IMG/VR virus record: IMGVR_UViG_3300009431_000737
Span: 1 to 29,196 of that record
Source: a virus
DNA length: 29,196 nucleotides
Direction: 5' to 3' (one strand)
Of the stretch, positions 15,263 through 24,148 are shown piece by piece. The translations under genes were made by a program, and so were the position numbers. Below the pieces are notes generated by a model, which was not told where the DNA came from, did not search any database, and was given only the letters and a program-made list of their open reading frames with translations. How positions within the stretch are numbered: the stretch's first letter is position 1; each line of letters starts with the position of its first letter.

Positions 15263-18197
15263 CCCCGAGATGTTCGACTACCTTACCCAGGCCTCAGCGC
15301 CGGATGTCCGGATGTGGTTCGCGGTCACCATCGAGGGGATCCCGTACATCCTCACGACGCCGGGCACCACGAGCCTGCCCACGGTCGCAGCGGACCGAGT
15401 GGGATATTCCGGCGCCACGGTCAAGGACCTGCTCAAGGTGGGACATGGGCTCGATGCCGTACGAGAGGAGGCCTCTCGTCGCCGCGGCGTCGCCGACACC
15501 CAGGAGATCACCATCTCCCTGGGGCCCGACAGCGATGACTTCCTGCTCGAGCTCTTCGCGTACCAGCCATCCGACCTGGTCGAGACGGTCATCACGCAGA
15601 CCGTCGACTGGAGCGACACGACCATCAATGTGCTGGACACCGACGGGTTCAGCGACGGGGACCTGGTGCACCTCGGCAAGGAGGCTATCACCATCGGCAC
15701 CGTGGACGCTGGAAACTCCCGGTTCACGGGCTGCACTCGGGCCGAGCGGGGCTCACACAAGGGACTCTACGTCCAGGACGCTGACCTCTACAAGGGCTCC
15801 GTGAATCTCCGGTCCCGTCCGTCCGCATGGGAGGGCCGCGTGGCCGCGCTCTGGATGGGCATCGCCAGCGCTGAGGGGACGGCCGTCGACCTCCTGGATC
15901 CGGTGTGCGTCTTTCGGGGGCCCATCGCCTCGATGCCGGTTGCCGAGGACTGGGTCACCTGGTCCTTCTCGGTCCGGGACCTGACGGCCCTCCTGGACAC
16001 CGAGCTCGGCGGCTACAAGATCGAGGGCCGCCTCCTCGGTGCGCAGGACTTCTGCCAGCTCGGGCCGGTGGCCGGGTCGGGGTTTCGGTGCATGTTTGTT
16101 CAGGAGGGCGTCAACGACAAGTTCGCTGTCTCGATGATAGCGAACTTCACGGACGGGACGTCCACCCCTCAGGCATGGGACGAGGAGTATGTCGTTACCC
16201 TGGACGACGGATTCCATGCAGACATCATCGATTCCATTCTCACGGGCCTGGAGTCCGCATTGAGCGGGACAGACTTCGACGGCGAGGTCGTCGTGCAGGC
16301 CGGTGCGGATTTCAACTCGGACGACGGATGGACGGAGTCGGCGAAGAACTTTTTCCGGTTCGCTCTGGATCCTACCGCGGGCTTCGACCCCGCCCCCGGA
16401 CGGTTCCAGGTTACGATGCGTGCAGGGGATCCAGACAGCGTCCTGCCGTCCCTGGGCTTCGAAATCAGGTCCCACCAGACAGTTAACGTGGTACCACAGA
16501 CAGGGCCTGGCTGGCGGACCTTCCGTGCCGTGGACTGGCCGACTCTGTACGAATACAGGGCCGGCGAGAGCCGCCTGGTGCCGGTCGTGGTCCCGACCGA
16601 GAGCAAGCAGGTCGTCGACCAGACCATCCCCGCCTCCGGCCTCCTGGCCCTCGGGGGCGTCGAGGTCATCTCCTACGACTCCATCACGGACGTCGACGTC
16701 GAGCTGGCGAACGTCACCGTGTTCACCGTGGACGCACACAACCTCTTCGACTCGCCTTCGCTCGCCTACAAGCTGCAATGGGCCTGGGCTGATGGCTGGC
16801 TGCGTCTGGAGGCCTCCGGCGCCGACGACGACACTGCGAAGGTGATGTGGGGCGTCGGCGGTACGCCGACCGGAGACGAGACCATCCTGGACATCCTGCT
16901 GAAGATGGCGATCTCGACCGGCGGGAACCGGTACCCGTCGGGAGATTACTCGGACTGGGACACGGCCGACATCGGCGAGCACCAGGGAGCGGCCATCCCG
17001 GGCCCGTACTTCGACACCGACTCCTTCGGGCGGTTCGGCGCTGTGCTCTCGGAGATCCTCACGAAGAAGAGCCTGGCCTTCGCCGAGCCACAGCGCCTGT
17101 GGGACCTGTTCAGCGAGGAGCTGGCCCTCCTCGGTCTCTGCCTGGTGTCGAAGCCGACGTCTGGCGGCGAGACCCGGCTCTCCCTGGTGGACGTGTCCAG
17201 CCTGGTCAACCAGACCCTGCTGGCGCTTTCGACCGACACGGCCGGCGCGGTCGAGGTCGACACGACGAACGTGGCCGGCGCGGTCACGCTCACCGGCGAG
17301 GACCCCGAAGACAAGATCAAGGCGGCCCATGACCTGGGCGACGTCATCAACCGCATCACCATCCGGCCTCTCTACGACGTGGCCGGCGAACGGCAGCTCG
17401 ACACGAAGGCCGTCTATAACGAGATGGACAGCCAGATAGAGTACGGCGTCGTCAAGAACTTCGATCTGGACGCGAAGGGATGGGGGGGCAATCGGTCACG
17501 GGCGCTGCAGGCATGCGCCCTCATCGGCCCGGCGATCCTGGCCACCTTCGCCCACCGCCGTCCCTTCTACGAGTGTCAATGCGATCGCCGCGGGTGGGCG
17601 CTGAGCCCCGGGGACCAGGTGGCGCTGACCGCTGACGGCGTCCCCAACGAGTCCGGCGGCCGCGGCCTGGTCAACCAGGTGGCGACGGTCCTCCTGGTGG
17701 AGAAGCGGTACTTTGATCCCGCCGGCGGCGCCCATTGTCGGATTATCGCCGTCGCCAACACCCGCGGCCGCTACTCCTACTACTGCCCAAGCGGCCAGGT
17801 CACCAGCAAGGGCACGGACGGGACGGGCGACTACATCCAGATCGCAGCGAACACCTACAGCGAACCCGTCGTGCCGAATGTCTGGGGACTCTCCGAGCCA
17901 TCCCTGGTCGGCGACATCCTCTGGTTCGTCGGCGCAGCCGTCATCCGTATCTACACCCGCGGCGCTGAGGATGTGGACAACGAGATCATCAGCGTGTCCT
18001 CGGTGGACATCGCCAACCGGAAGATCTACCTCGCCAGCCTCCCGGCCCTGACCGTCGGGGCCAACACGGTCGTCACGTACGCGCCGTACACGGAGGCCCT
18101 GAGTGACTCGCAGCGACAGTTCGCGTACATCTCCAGCAACGCGGGGATCCTGACCGACGACGCCTCGGCCGAGTCGGACGGGAACCGGTACCTGTAG
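15252..18197 (+). CDS. Large tail hub / tip protein
   Basis: 981 residues, the largest gene in the window, starting in an 11-base overlap with the previous one. It opens with VRMWFAVTIEGIPYILTT and contains an EGRVAALWMGIAS segment and a FRGPIASMPVAEDWVTWSFSVRD strand pattern that look like distal-tail and hub folds. A later region (LTGEDPEDKIKAAHDLGDVI and onward) has the feel of a baseplate-hub domain, and an aromatic, Gly-rich end (GRYSYYCPSG) may contact tip proteins. It probably forms the central tail tip to which the receptor-binding proteins attach. Assignment is by size, position and fold impression. Confidence 0.6.
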   Translation: MPYSPEMFDYLTQASAPDVRMWFAVTIEGIPYILTTPGTTSLPTVAADRVGYSGATVKDLLKVGHGLDAVREEASRRRGVADTQEITISLGPDSDDFLLELFAYQPSDLVETVITQTVDWSDTTINVLDTDGFSDGDLVHLGKEAITIGTVDAGNSRFTGCTRAERGSHKGLYVQDADLYKGSVNLRSRPSAWEGRVAALWMGIASAEGTAVDLLDPVCVFRGPIASMPVAEDWVTWSFSVRDLTALLDTELGGYKIEGRLLGAQDFCQLGPVAGSGFRCMFVQEGVNDKFAVSMIANFTDGTSTPQAWDEEYVVTLDDGFHADIIDSILTGLESALSGTDFDGEVVVQAGADFNSDDGWTESAKNFFRFALDPTAGFDPAPGRFQVTMRAGDPDSVLPSLGFEIRSHQTVNVVPQTGPGWRTFRAVDWPTLYEYRAGESRLVPVVVPTESKQVVDQTIPASGLLALGGVEVISYDSITDVDVELANVTVFTVDAHNLFDSPSLAYKLQWAWADGWLRLEASGADDDTAKVMWGVGGTPTGDETILDILLKMAISTGGNRYPSGDYSDWDTADIGEHQGAAIPGPYFDTDSFGRFGAVLSEILTKKSLAFAEPQRLWDLFSEELALLGLCLVSKPTSGGETRLSLVDVSSLVNQTLLALSTDTAGAVEVDTTNVAGAVTLTGEDPEDKIKAAHDLGDVINRITIRPLYDVAGERQLDTKAVYNEMDSQIEYGVVKNFDLDAKGWGGNRSRALQACALIGPAILATFAHRRPFYECQCDRRGWALSPGDQVALTADGVPNESGGRGLVNQVATVLLVEKRYFDPAGGAHCRIIAVANTRGRYSYYCPSGQVTSKGTDGTGDYIQIAANTYSEPVVPNVWGLSEPSLVGDILWFVGAAVIRIYTRGAEDVDNEIISVSSVDIANRKIYLASLPALTVGANTVVTYAPYTEALSDSQRQFAYISSNAGILTDDASAESDGNRYL

Positions 18198-18204
18198 GGG
18201 GGCC

Positions 18205-20079
18205 ATGTCGACGTATTACCAAGCGATATCCCTGGACGGCGGCACGGAGCGGATTGACGTCCCCGACGATCCGACCCTCGACATCACCGACGAGTTTTCG
18301 ATTGCCGCCTGGGTCGAATGTGGCTCCCAGGGGACCGTAGATACGATCGCCATGAAATGGTCCGGAACGACGCAGAGAAGCTGGTTTCTGCGTACCGCAT
18401 CGTATGGGTTTCGCAAGCTGGAGCTGGCTTTTACCGACAACGGGACGACGACCTCGGGCCACTGGAAGAACTGGGCGACTGCGGGGGATGTGCTGCCGAA
18501 TAGTGGCTGGGCGCACGTAGTGGTCACGTTCGCCGCAGGCTCGATCAGGATGTGGGTAAACGGAAATGAAAACACCGGGTGGTCAAAGGCCCATGACGAT
18601 CCGATTACGACCATCTACGCATCCACTTCCGACGTCCAGATCGGCGGCCAGGCCGGCCAGACCCGCACCTGGAATGGTGATATCTGCAACTACTCTATAT
18701 GGGACACGGAGGTCCTGTCGCCGAGCGACGCGGCGGCGCTCTGTAATGGCGGCGACAACCTGGACCCCAACGATCTGGCGCCGACGGGGGCGGCATCCTT
18801 GGTGTCTTCCTGGATCTGGAACGAGGAGCTGCCGCTGGTTCCAGGCGCAAATGACATCCCGGACAACACAGCGTCCAATGATGGTACAACGCAGGGTACT
18901 ATCACCAGCGGCGATGTGGTGGATAGTCCATGGGAGTTACAGGCAGCTCCGAGCTGCCTGTATGTCCCCGATGGATACGTGACGATCCCTGACGCCGCCT
19001 TCTATCCCGGACAGTACATTCGTGAGGGCGAAGACGATCCCACGGACGGATCCGACTCCACAACCAAGGGCCTGGTGGATCTGGCCTGCAACTCGAACTA
19101 CATCCATAAGCGCGTCGTGAAATCACATGTCCGCCAGGATCTCCAGTCCTACTCCGACCCCACGAAGGTCATCGTCACGACAGGAGGGAGCCCGATCCAC
19201 GTGGCCTCCTGGCGGATTGAACGGTTGCCTGTGGACCAGGGCCTCAGGGTCCGCTACGTGGCCAAGACGGCAGACGCCAACGCGGTACAGGTCCTGTGGA
19301 AGCTCTACGACTTCGACACGCACTTGACCTCCGTGACCGAAGAGGACACCTTCTCTGCCGTGGGCTACTCCGAGCGCACCGTGGAGTTCGACTCGTCCGG
19401 CCTGGCGACCTACCTGGCGTCGGTCGGGTATGACGGCCCGCATGTCCTGGAGCTGTGGGTGGCTGAAGAGGATGTCGGCGGGGTTGCGCACCTGAAGACG
19501 GTCCTGGCCGAGTCTACCGACGACGGCGAAAGCGAGGTCGAATCCGGGGAGCGGGACAGCGCCTACTGTCCTCAGTGCTGGGAATCCTGGCCAGCGGACA
19601 GCGCCTATTCCGTGGACCAGGTCAACATCCTGTCGGACAACGTGGCCGCCCTCCGAGCGGACAAGGCCTCCACCCTGATCGCGTTCTGTGACGATCTGCA
19701 GGACCTGACGCACCCCGCCTTCGAGTCGCAGTCGTCGTCGTCGGACTGGCAGGTCGTCGTCAAAGTGCCGATCGAGTATCAGCCGGGGGTGGCTGCCGTC
19801 GGCTTCGCTATCGCAGGGTTTCGCGTCGACAGCAGCGACCGCTTCCGCATCTATACCCGGGAGGAGGTCGACCAGGAGGGACTCGGGAACGTCTCCGAGA
19901 GACAGTTCTCCGGACTCCAGGGATCCTTCGACATCACCGACGCTGCCGACTGGGTGACGGGTTCGCTGCCTGTCAAGCCGACATCGGCGGCGAAAGGGGA
20001 GGACCTGGTCGTCGTCGAGTTCAGGGGCTCAGTGACCCGCGGGGTGACCATGGTCGCTCTGGAGATTTGGGAGGACTGA
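18205..20079 (+). CDS. Tail tip protein with LamG / concanavalin-like lectin domain
   Basis: 624 residues with GGGGGG before the ATG. Residues 1-165 match the LamG/concanavalin-A-like jelly roll pattern: ISLDGGTERIDVPDDPTLD, then FSIAAWVEC, a SGWAHVVVTFAAGSIRMWVNG segment and an IGGQAG...WNGDICNYSIWD ending, as in laminin-G type 3 domains. These bind carbohydrate or protein ligands. The rest is beta-rich, with a Cys pair YCPQC around residues 452-456. It is the best candidate for the receptor-binding protein. The domain call is strong; the receptor is unknown. Confidence 0.7.
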   Translation: MSTYYQAISLDGGTERIDVPDDPTLDITDEFSIAAWVECGSQGTVDTIAMKWSGTTQRSWFLRTASYGFRKLELAFTDNGTTTSGHWKNWATAGDVLPNSGWAHVVVTFAAGSIRMWVNGNENTGWSKAHDDPITTIYASTSDVQIGGQAGQTRTWNGDICNYSIWDTEVLSPSDAAALCNGGDNLDPNDLAPTGAASLVSSWIWNEELPLVPGANDIPDNTASNDGTTQGTITSGDVVDSPWELQAAPSCLYVPDGYVTIPDAAFYPGQYIREGEDDPTDGSDSTTKGLVDLACNSNYIHKRVVKSHVRQDLQSYSDPTKVIVTTGGSPIHVASWRIERLPVDQGLRVRYVAKTADANAVQVLWKLYDFDTHLTSVTEEDTFSAVGYSERTVEFDSSGLATYLASVGYDGPHVLELWVAEEDVGGVAHLKTVLAESTDDGESEVESGERDSAYCPQCWESWPADSAYSVDQVNILSDNVAALRADKASTLIAFCDDLQDLTHPAFESQSSSSDWQVVVKVPIEYQPGVAAVGFAIAGFRVDSSDRFRIYTREEVDQEGLGNVSERQFSGLQGSFDITDAADWVTGSLPVKPTSAAKGEDLVVVEFRGSVTRGVTMVALEIWED

Positions 20080-20684
20080 TGGGGAGCGTCTCCAAGCCCG
20101 ATGTGCTCATGGCCCCCGTGGAGGTCGCCAACGCCTCGAAGACCAGGGGACTGGAGCCTGTGGCCATCGACGACGCACACGACAGGATCGCCACGGCGAA
20201 CTGGCGCGGCGTCGTACCGACGAGCCTCTGTCGAGGGATCGAGGACAACCACCACGAGTCCGACGACGCCGGAAACTGGAAGCTCACCGTGACGGTCCCG
20301 GCCTACACGAAAGCTGTCGGAATTCGAGCCCTTGGTCTCGTGATGAAGGATCCGAACAACGACGCCGCCAATGCCGTCCTGAAGTACAACACGTCCGCCA
20401 CGGGCTTCTCGAAGCAGCTCGCCTTCAACCAGGAGATGCACGGGGCCTCGGGATCGGTATTCAGCCATGAGCACGCCTGGTCGCGACCGTGGGTGTCGTC
20501 GATCGATACAGCTGACCCGTCCTCTACGGACTGGGTCTCCGCACCCCTCGCCGTGCCGGTGTCGAATGGGCCCCAGGAGGTCGAGATCTACCTCGAGGCG
20601 CATTCGGACCTGCCTTTCTTCATCGTCGCAGTCCAGCCCTACGTGATCCCGTACCAGGCCACTGCGTGGCCGGAGCTGCCATAG
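20079..20684 (+). CDS. Tail-tip associated beta-rich protein
   Basis: 201 residues; the start overlaps the previous stop (TGATG). The longer open frame starting at 20067 would overlap more and has no better signal. The protein is beta-rich with no transmembrane segment or obvious enzyme motif. Parts of it resemble the C-terminal half of the upstream LamG protein in style (a DWV motif: SSTDWVSAPLAVPV versus AADWVTGSLPVKPT), hinting that the two share a domain. It is probably a fibre or tip subunit. Confidence 0.5.
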   Translation: MGSVSKPDVLMAPVEVANASKTRGLEPVAIDDAHDRIATANWRGVVPTSLCRGIEDNHHESDDAGNWKLTVTVPAYTKAVGIRALGLVMKDPNNDAANAVLKYNTSATGFSKQLAFNQEMHGASGSVFSHEHAWSRPWVSSIDTADPSSTDWVSAPLAVPVSNGPQEVEIYLEAHSDLPFFIVAVQPYVIPYQATAWPELP

Positions 20685-20693
20685 GAGGCCGAC

Positions 20694-20990
20694 ATGCCCC
20701 GTCTTGCAGATACCCCCTACAGCGCCACGCTCTGCGACGAGCGTCACCAGCGCATCACAGAGGATACCGCCGAAATCAAGACGACCTTGGGGAATCTGCG
20801 GGACGATGTCCAGGCGCTGACGACAGCGCTCTCCGGCGCGGCCGCGTGGAAGCGCATCCTCCCATGGATCGTGGCGGCGCTCCTCGGCGGAGGTGGAGCC
20901 GTCGGCGGCTACCGCATCGCCGCTCCGCAGCCGCTCCAACAGCCCCAAACCTCCCCCGCCGCTTCCCCCGACGCCGGGCCGGCGCGATGA
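20694..20990 (+). CDS. XhlA-like holin-associated membrane protein
   Basis: 98 residues with AGGAGG ahead of the ATG. An N-terminal soluble coiled-coil part (RITEDTAEIKTTLGNLRDDVQ, residues 20-40) precedes one membrane helix at about residues 55-76 (ILPWIVAALLGGGGAVGGY) and a Pro/Gln-rich tail. This is the layout of haemolysin XhlA-like proteins that act with holins in lysis. There is no second short hydrophobic protein next to it, and no lysin follows directly: the next gene, overlapping by ATGA, is a glycosyltransferase. It could instead anchor the downstream enzymes at the membrane. Confidence 0.5.
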   Translation: MPRLADTPYSATLCDERHQRITEDTAEIKTTLGNLRDDVQALTTALSGAAAWKRILPWIVAALLGGGGAVGGYRIAAPQPLQQPQTSPAASPDAGPAR

Positions 20991-22447
20991 TCGTTGTCTC
21001 GTATGGCCGAGAGGGGCGCCCGATCTCCCGCATCGCCGAGCGCCTGGCCAGGGACATCGAATCCGGTCCGGCCGGTCGACCTGTGCGACTCGTCGCCGGC
21101 GACGAGCTCCCGGAGGCGCTCTCCCTCCTCCAGGGAGACGTCGCCGGCGTCGTCGCTCTCTGGTGGCGCGCTGCCGCCCCCGTTCTGCGGGACCTGGGCC
21201 CGGGCGTGCGCCTGATTGTTGCGGTCTACGATCACGAGTCCTGGGTGAGTCGTCCCGCCGAGTTCGAGCGCCTGGCGCAGCGGGCCGCCGTCGTGTTTGC
21301 CTGCAATCGCCGGCTCCTCAGCGAGGTACGAACCTCCCTGGAGCGGTCCAGGGTCGGTGTCCCAGTCCGGCTCCTGGAGGATGGCGTTGACACTGAGATG
21401 TTCTGTCCCGGCCCGGGCCCAGCCGCCCGGGAGTCCGGCCCGCTGCGTGTTGGATGGGCTGGAGATCCGTCTCTGGACAGGGTCAAGCGTACCCGTCTCC
21501 TGCGGTCAGCTGCCGGCGCCCTGGACGACATCGACCTGGTAGGGGTCTCCGGCCTGCCCCACGAGGAGATGCTGGACTGGTACCGCTCCCTGGATCTCTA
21601 CGTGTGTGCATCGAGTGCCGAGGGCACCCCGAACCCCATCCTCGAGGCGGCAGCGTGCGGAATCCCCTTCGTCTCGACCTCCGTGGGGGTGGTCCCGGAG
21701 ATCCACGACCAGACCGGCGGCCGCGCCGGATGGATAGTCGAGGGCAGGAACGAGCGTGAGGCGCTCGTTGACGGCCTGCGGGCTGCAATGGCTGCTGGAC
21801 GTCGAGGCCTGCGTCAGATGGGCCGCTTCGGGCGTGCTGCGATGGTTGAGACGTGGACGTGGGAAAATCGATTCTGCGGCGTCCTGGAGGCTCTCGGCGG
21901 ACATGTCCCGGCCGATCCCGGTTCTCCGCCGCCGGTAGTGGCCCCTGCTCCGCTGCCACCTCCTCTGCATGTCTCGGCTCCGGGGCCCCCGCGGGTCGTC
22001 GTGGTCTATGACCGTGACGGGTGGGCCTTCCACCGCATCGCCCTCCAGATCCAGCGTTATCTGTGCGACGACTACGAGATCGAAATCGTGGCCTACCCTG
22101 ACATCCCTCGGAGGGGACAGCTTTGGGTGCGCGGATTCGATGCCGTGATCAATCTCGCTTATTTCGGTGTCGGAGAGGTCTGCAATTCCATAGGCACTGC
22201 CTCTGGCGGTCCTCCGGTCATCACCTGCGTCTACGACCATTACCTCTGGGCAGGCCGGCATCGCGGTGCCCTGTCGCGTGCCGTAGATAACTCCGCCCTG
22301 GTGATGGCCGCAAATGCCGTCCTCAGGGACCAGGTCGCCAAGGCCTTCGGTGCCAGAGTGACGATTTGTTCGGTTGGCCCTCCTGTCGTCGCTCGCCGTC
22401 CGCGTGGACGCGGCCAGGGAACTCCTGGTCACAGAAAAGATGGATAA
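20987..22447 (+). CDS. GT4-like glycosyltransferase with an extra N-terminal GT-B half
   Basis: 486 residues from the ATG overlapping the preceding stop (ATGA). Residues 1-300 form a complete GT-B enzyme of the GT4 type: an N-terminal acceptor half with VYDHESW at 80-86, the linker LLEDGVDTEMF at 129-139, and a donor half with the EX7E pair Glu212/Glu220 in EGTPNPILE. A Pro-rich linker (about 310-335) leads to residues 336-468, which repeat the N-terminal half (VVVVYDRDGWAFHRIALQI, then VYDHYLW at 415-421) but have no donor half. The gene ends early, shortly before the next one. It likely transfers a nucleotide-activated sugar; donor and acceptor are unknown. Confidence 0.75.
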   Translation: MIVVSYGREGRPISRIAERLARDIESGPAGRPVRLVAGDELPEALSLLQGDVAGVVALWWRAAAPVLRDLGPGVRLIVAVYDHESWVSRPAEFERLAQRAAVVFACNRRLLSEVRTSLERSRVGVPVRLLEDGVDTEMFCPGPGPAARESGPLRVGWAGDPSLDRVKRTRLLRSAAGALDDIDLVGVSGLPHEEMLDWYRSLDLYVCASSAEGTPNPILEAAACGIPFVSTSVGVVPEIHDQTGGRAGWIVEGRNEREALVDGLRAAMAAGRRGLRQMGRFGRAAMVETWTWENRFCGVLEALGGHVPADPGSPPPVVAPAPLPPPLHVSAPGPPRVVVVYDRDGWAFHRIALQIQRYLCDDYEIEIVAYPDIPRRGQLWVRGFDAVINLAYFGVGEVCNSIGTASGGPPVITCVYDHYLWAGRHRGALSRAVDNSALVMAANAVLRDQVAKAFGARVTICSVGPPVVARRPRGRGQGTPGHRKDG

Positions 22448-23330
22448 GTACCGGGCCTGGTGGCTGGAGATGCGCCGGAAAAACGGCGAGGACCCCAGTG
22501 ACGAGGAGGCCGACCGCTTCGCTGTGCAGTACCGAGACTTCGCCCGGCGCGTCGTCAAGGACGGCTACAACCCCGACGACGAGAAGCCTATCAAGATCAT
22601 CATCCAGGCCGACGGCACGCTGGGCTGCAGCGACGGTAACCACCGGCTGTGCGCTTTGGCTGCGGCCGGCGTCGAATTCGTCCCGGTGACCCTGGGGTGG
22701 GTCTCGCCGACGTGGGCAAGGCTGTTGAGGGCGCTGGGGGGCCGGATCTACCAGCCCCACCCTCACCCCTCGTTCTACGGCTGGGTCTGCACGCGCCCCG
22801 ATTCGGCCGCCCGCTACACCGAGATCGGTCGGCGCCTTGTGGAGATGGGATGCAAGTCCGTCTTTGAGATCGGTCCGGCGGCCGGGGTTGGTGTGCAGGC
22901 GATGTCCCGGGCTGGTCTCGCTGTCTCCTGGATAGAGACGGACCCGGACTACGCTCGGCTCTGCAGATCCCTGTCCGTGGTAGGGCTGCCGTCGTCGCAA
23001 GTTGATGCCCTGGAGGAATGCTCGAGGGTCGACGCCGTAGTGGGCCTGGCCGTATGGCACCATGTGGCGACGTCTGTCCTTGCGTTGGCAGACGCAGCAG
23101 ACAGAATGGGTACAGCGAAGGTGCAGGTAGTCGAACTCCCATCGCCGGATGCGCCGAGGTGGCACAAGGCATACGAAGAGGAGGTTGGCACGCCGATCCG
23201 CGAACTCACGGCACATACCCTGGAGGTCATCCGATCGCCGATCACGGGGGCCGGGTATTATAACCGCTGTGAAGTCCTTCGCTCCGAGTCCTATGGCGGC
23301 CGAACCACCTGGATCTTGTGGCGCGACTGA
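22440..23330 (+). CDS. ParB-like domain fused to a SAM methyltransferase
   Basis: 296 residues from the ATG that overlaps the glycosyltransferase stop (ATGGATAA). GTG at 22404 or TTG at 22374 are alternatives, none with a good ribosome-binding site. Residues 50-85 (IKIIIQADGTLGCSDGNHRL, then ALAAAGVEFVPV) match the core of ParB/sulfiredoxin-fold domains, where DG.HR is the signature. Residues 138-260 carry a class I methyltransferase Rossmann fold: VFEIGPAAGVGVQAM as the SAM loop, IETDPD as the acidic end of strand 2, and VVGLAVWHHV. It probably methylates a sugar or small molecule within this cassette; the ParB-like part may bind or sense a substrate. Confidence 0.65.
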   Translation: MDKYRAWWLEMRRKNGEDPSDEEADRFAVQYRDFARRVVKDGYNPDDEKPIKIIIQADGTLGCSDGNHRLCALAAAGVEFVPVTLGWVSPTWARLLRALGGRIYQPHPHPSFYGWVCTRPDSAARYTEIGRRLVEMGCKSVFEIGPAAGVGVQAMSRAGLAVSWIETDPDYARLCRSLSVVGLPSSQVDALEECSRVDAVVGLAVWHHVATSVLALADAADRMGTAKVQVVELPSPDAPRWHKAYEEEVGTPIRELTAHTLEVIRSPITGAGYYNRCEVLRSESYGGRTTWILWRD

Positions 23331-24148
23331 TACCCACGATCGGCATCTGCGGGACATCGTTCTGCGGCTCAACCCTCGTCGGATTTGTCCTCGGTAGCCT
23401 GCCTGGTGTTGCGACGATCGGTGAGGATCACGCCATCATCAGGGGCAAGATCGACCACAGAACAGCCTGCTCGACCTGCCCCCCGGGGACGTGCCCTATC
23501 TGGACCCCAGCGGAGTGCGTTGCCCATGACTATGCGACAGGGTGGGAGCGGTTCGGCTCTCGCGTGGGTGTGCGCACCGTGGTGGCCTCCGACAAGGTGC
23601 CGAGCTTGTACCGTCCGTATTTGGAGGCCAGGCCGGGTAGAGACTTCCGCCCACTGGTCCTGTATAAGTCCCCTGGGGCGTTTGCTGCCTCAGACGCCAA
23701 GCACGGTGGCTTCACGTTGATGGAATCACTTGGGCGATGGGTGAGGGTCTACGAGCGGCTGTTCAAGCTCTGTGTGGAGTTTGGGCTCAACCCCGTCGGT
23801 GTTGATTTCCTCGCCTTCACGAAACACCCCCAAGCTCAGCTCGCCCGCATCTGCGGCCGCTTGGGGCTTCAGTTCGATGCGGCCGCGCTGGACTACTGGG
23901 AGCATGAGCACCATCAGGTGAGGGGGAACAAGGGCCCTCATCTCAATATCTGGGGGCTGCAGCACCCCGGAACGAAGGCCTACATGGAGAGGTACGGGGA
24001 AAAGGCCGAGCCCTACCTGGAGAACTTCCGCCAGTCCATCAGGCCTCTCGGTGGACCATTGCCGTACACGCCGGCGGAGCTGATAGCCATCGAGCAGGAC
24101 AGGAGCGTGCAACGAGTCCTGCGGACGCTGGACGAGATCAGCCGGTAA
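23318..24148 (+). CDS. PAPS-dependent sulfotransferase family protein
   Basis: 276 residues from a GTG start overlapping the previous gene by 13 bases. Residues 9-36 form the phosphosulfate-binding loop seen in this family, CGTSFCGSTL followed by a helix and GVATIGE. A Cys cluster CSTCPPGTCPIW (51-62) and the HHQVRGN element at 198-204 are also typical of bacterial sulfotransferases. The second PAPS contact is probably KSPGAFAAS at 117-125. Such enzymes move sulfate from PAPS onto a hydroxyl of a carbohydrate, lipid or protein. Coupled to a glycosyltransferase and a methyltransferase, a sulfated glycan is the likely product. Tailed phages rarely carry these, so this is notable. Confidence 0.75.
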   Translation: MARLIPTIGICGTSFCGSTLVGFVLGSLPGVATIGEDHAIIRGKIDHRTACSTCPPGTCPIWTPAECVAHDYATGWERFGSRVGVRTVVASDKVPSLYRPYLEARPGRDFRPLVLYKSPGAFAASDAKHGGFTLMESLGRWVRVYERLFKLCVEFGLNPVGVDFLAFTKHPQAQLARICGRLGLQFDAAALDYWEHEHHQVRGNKGPHLNIWGLQHPGTKAYMERYGEKAEPYLENFRQSIRPLGGPLPYTPAELIAIEQDRSVQRVLRTLDEISR

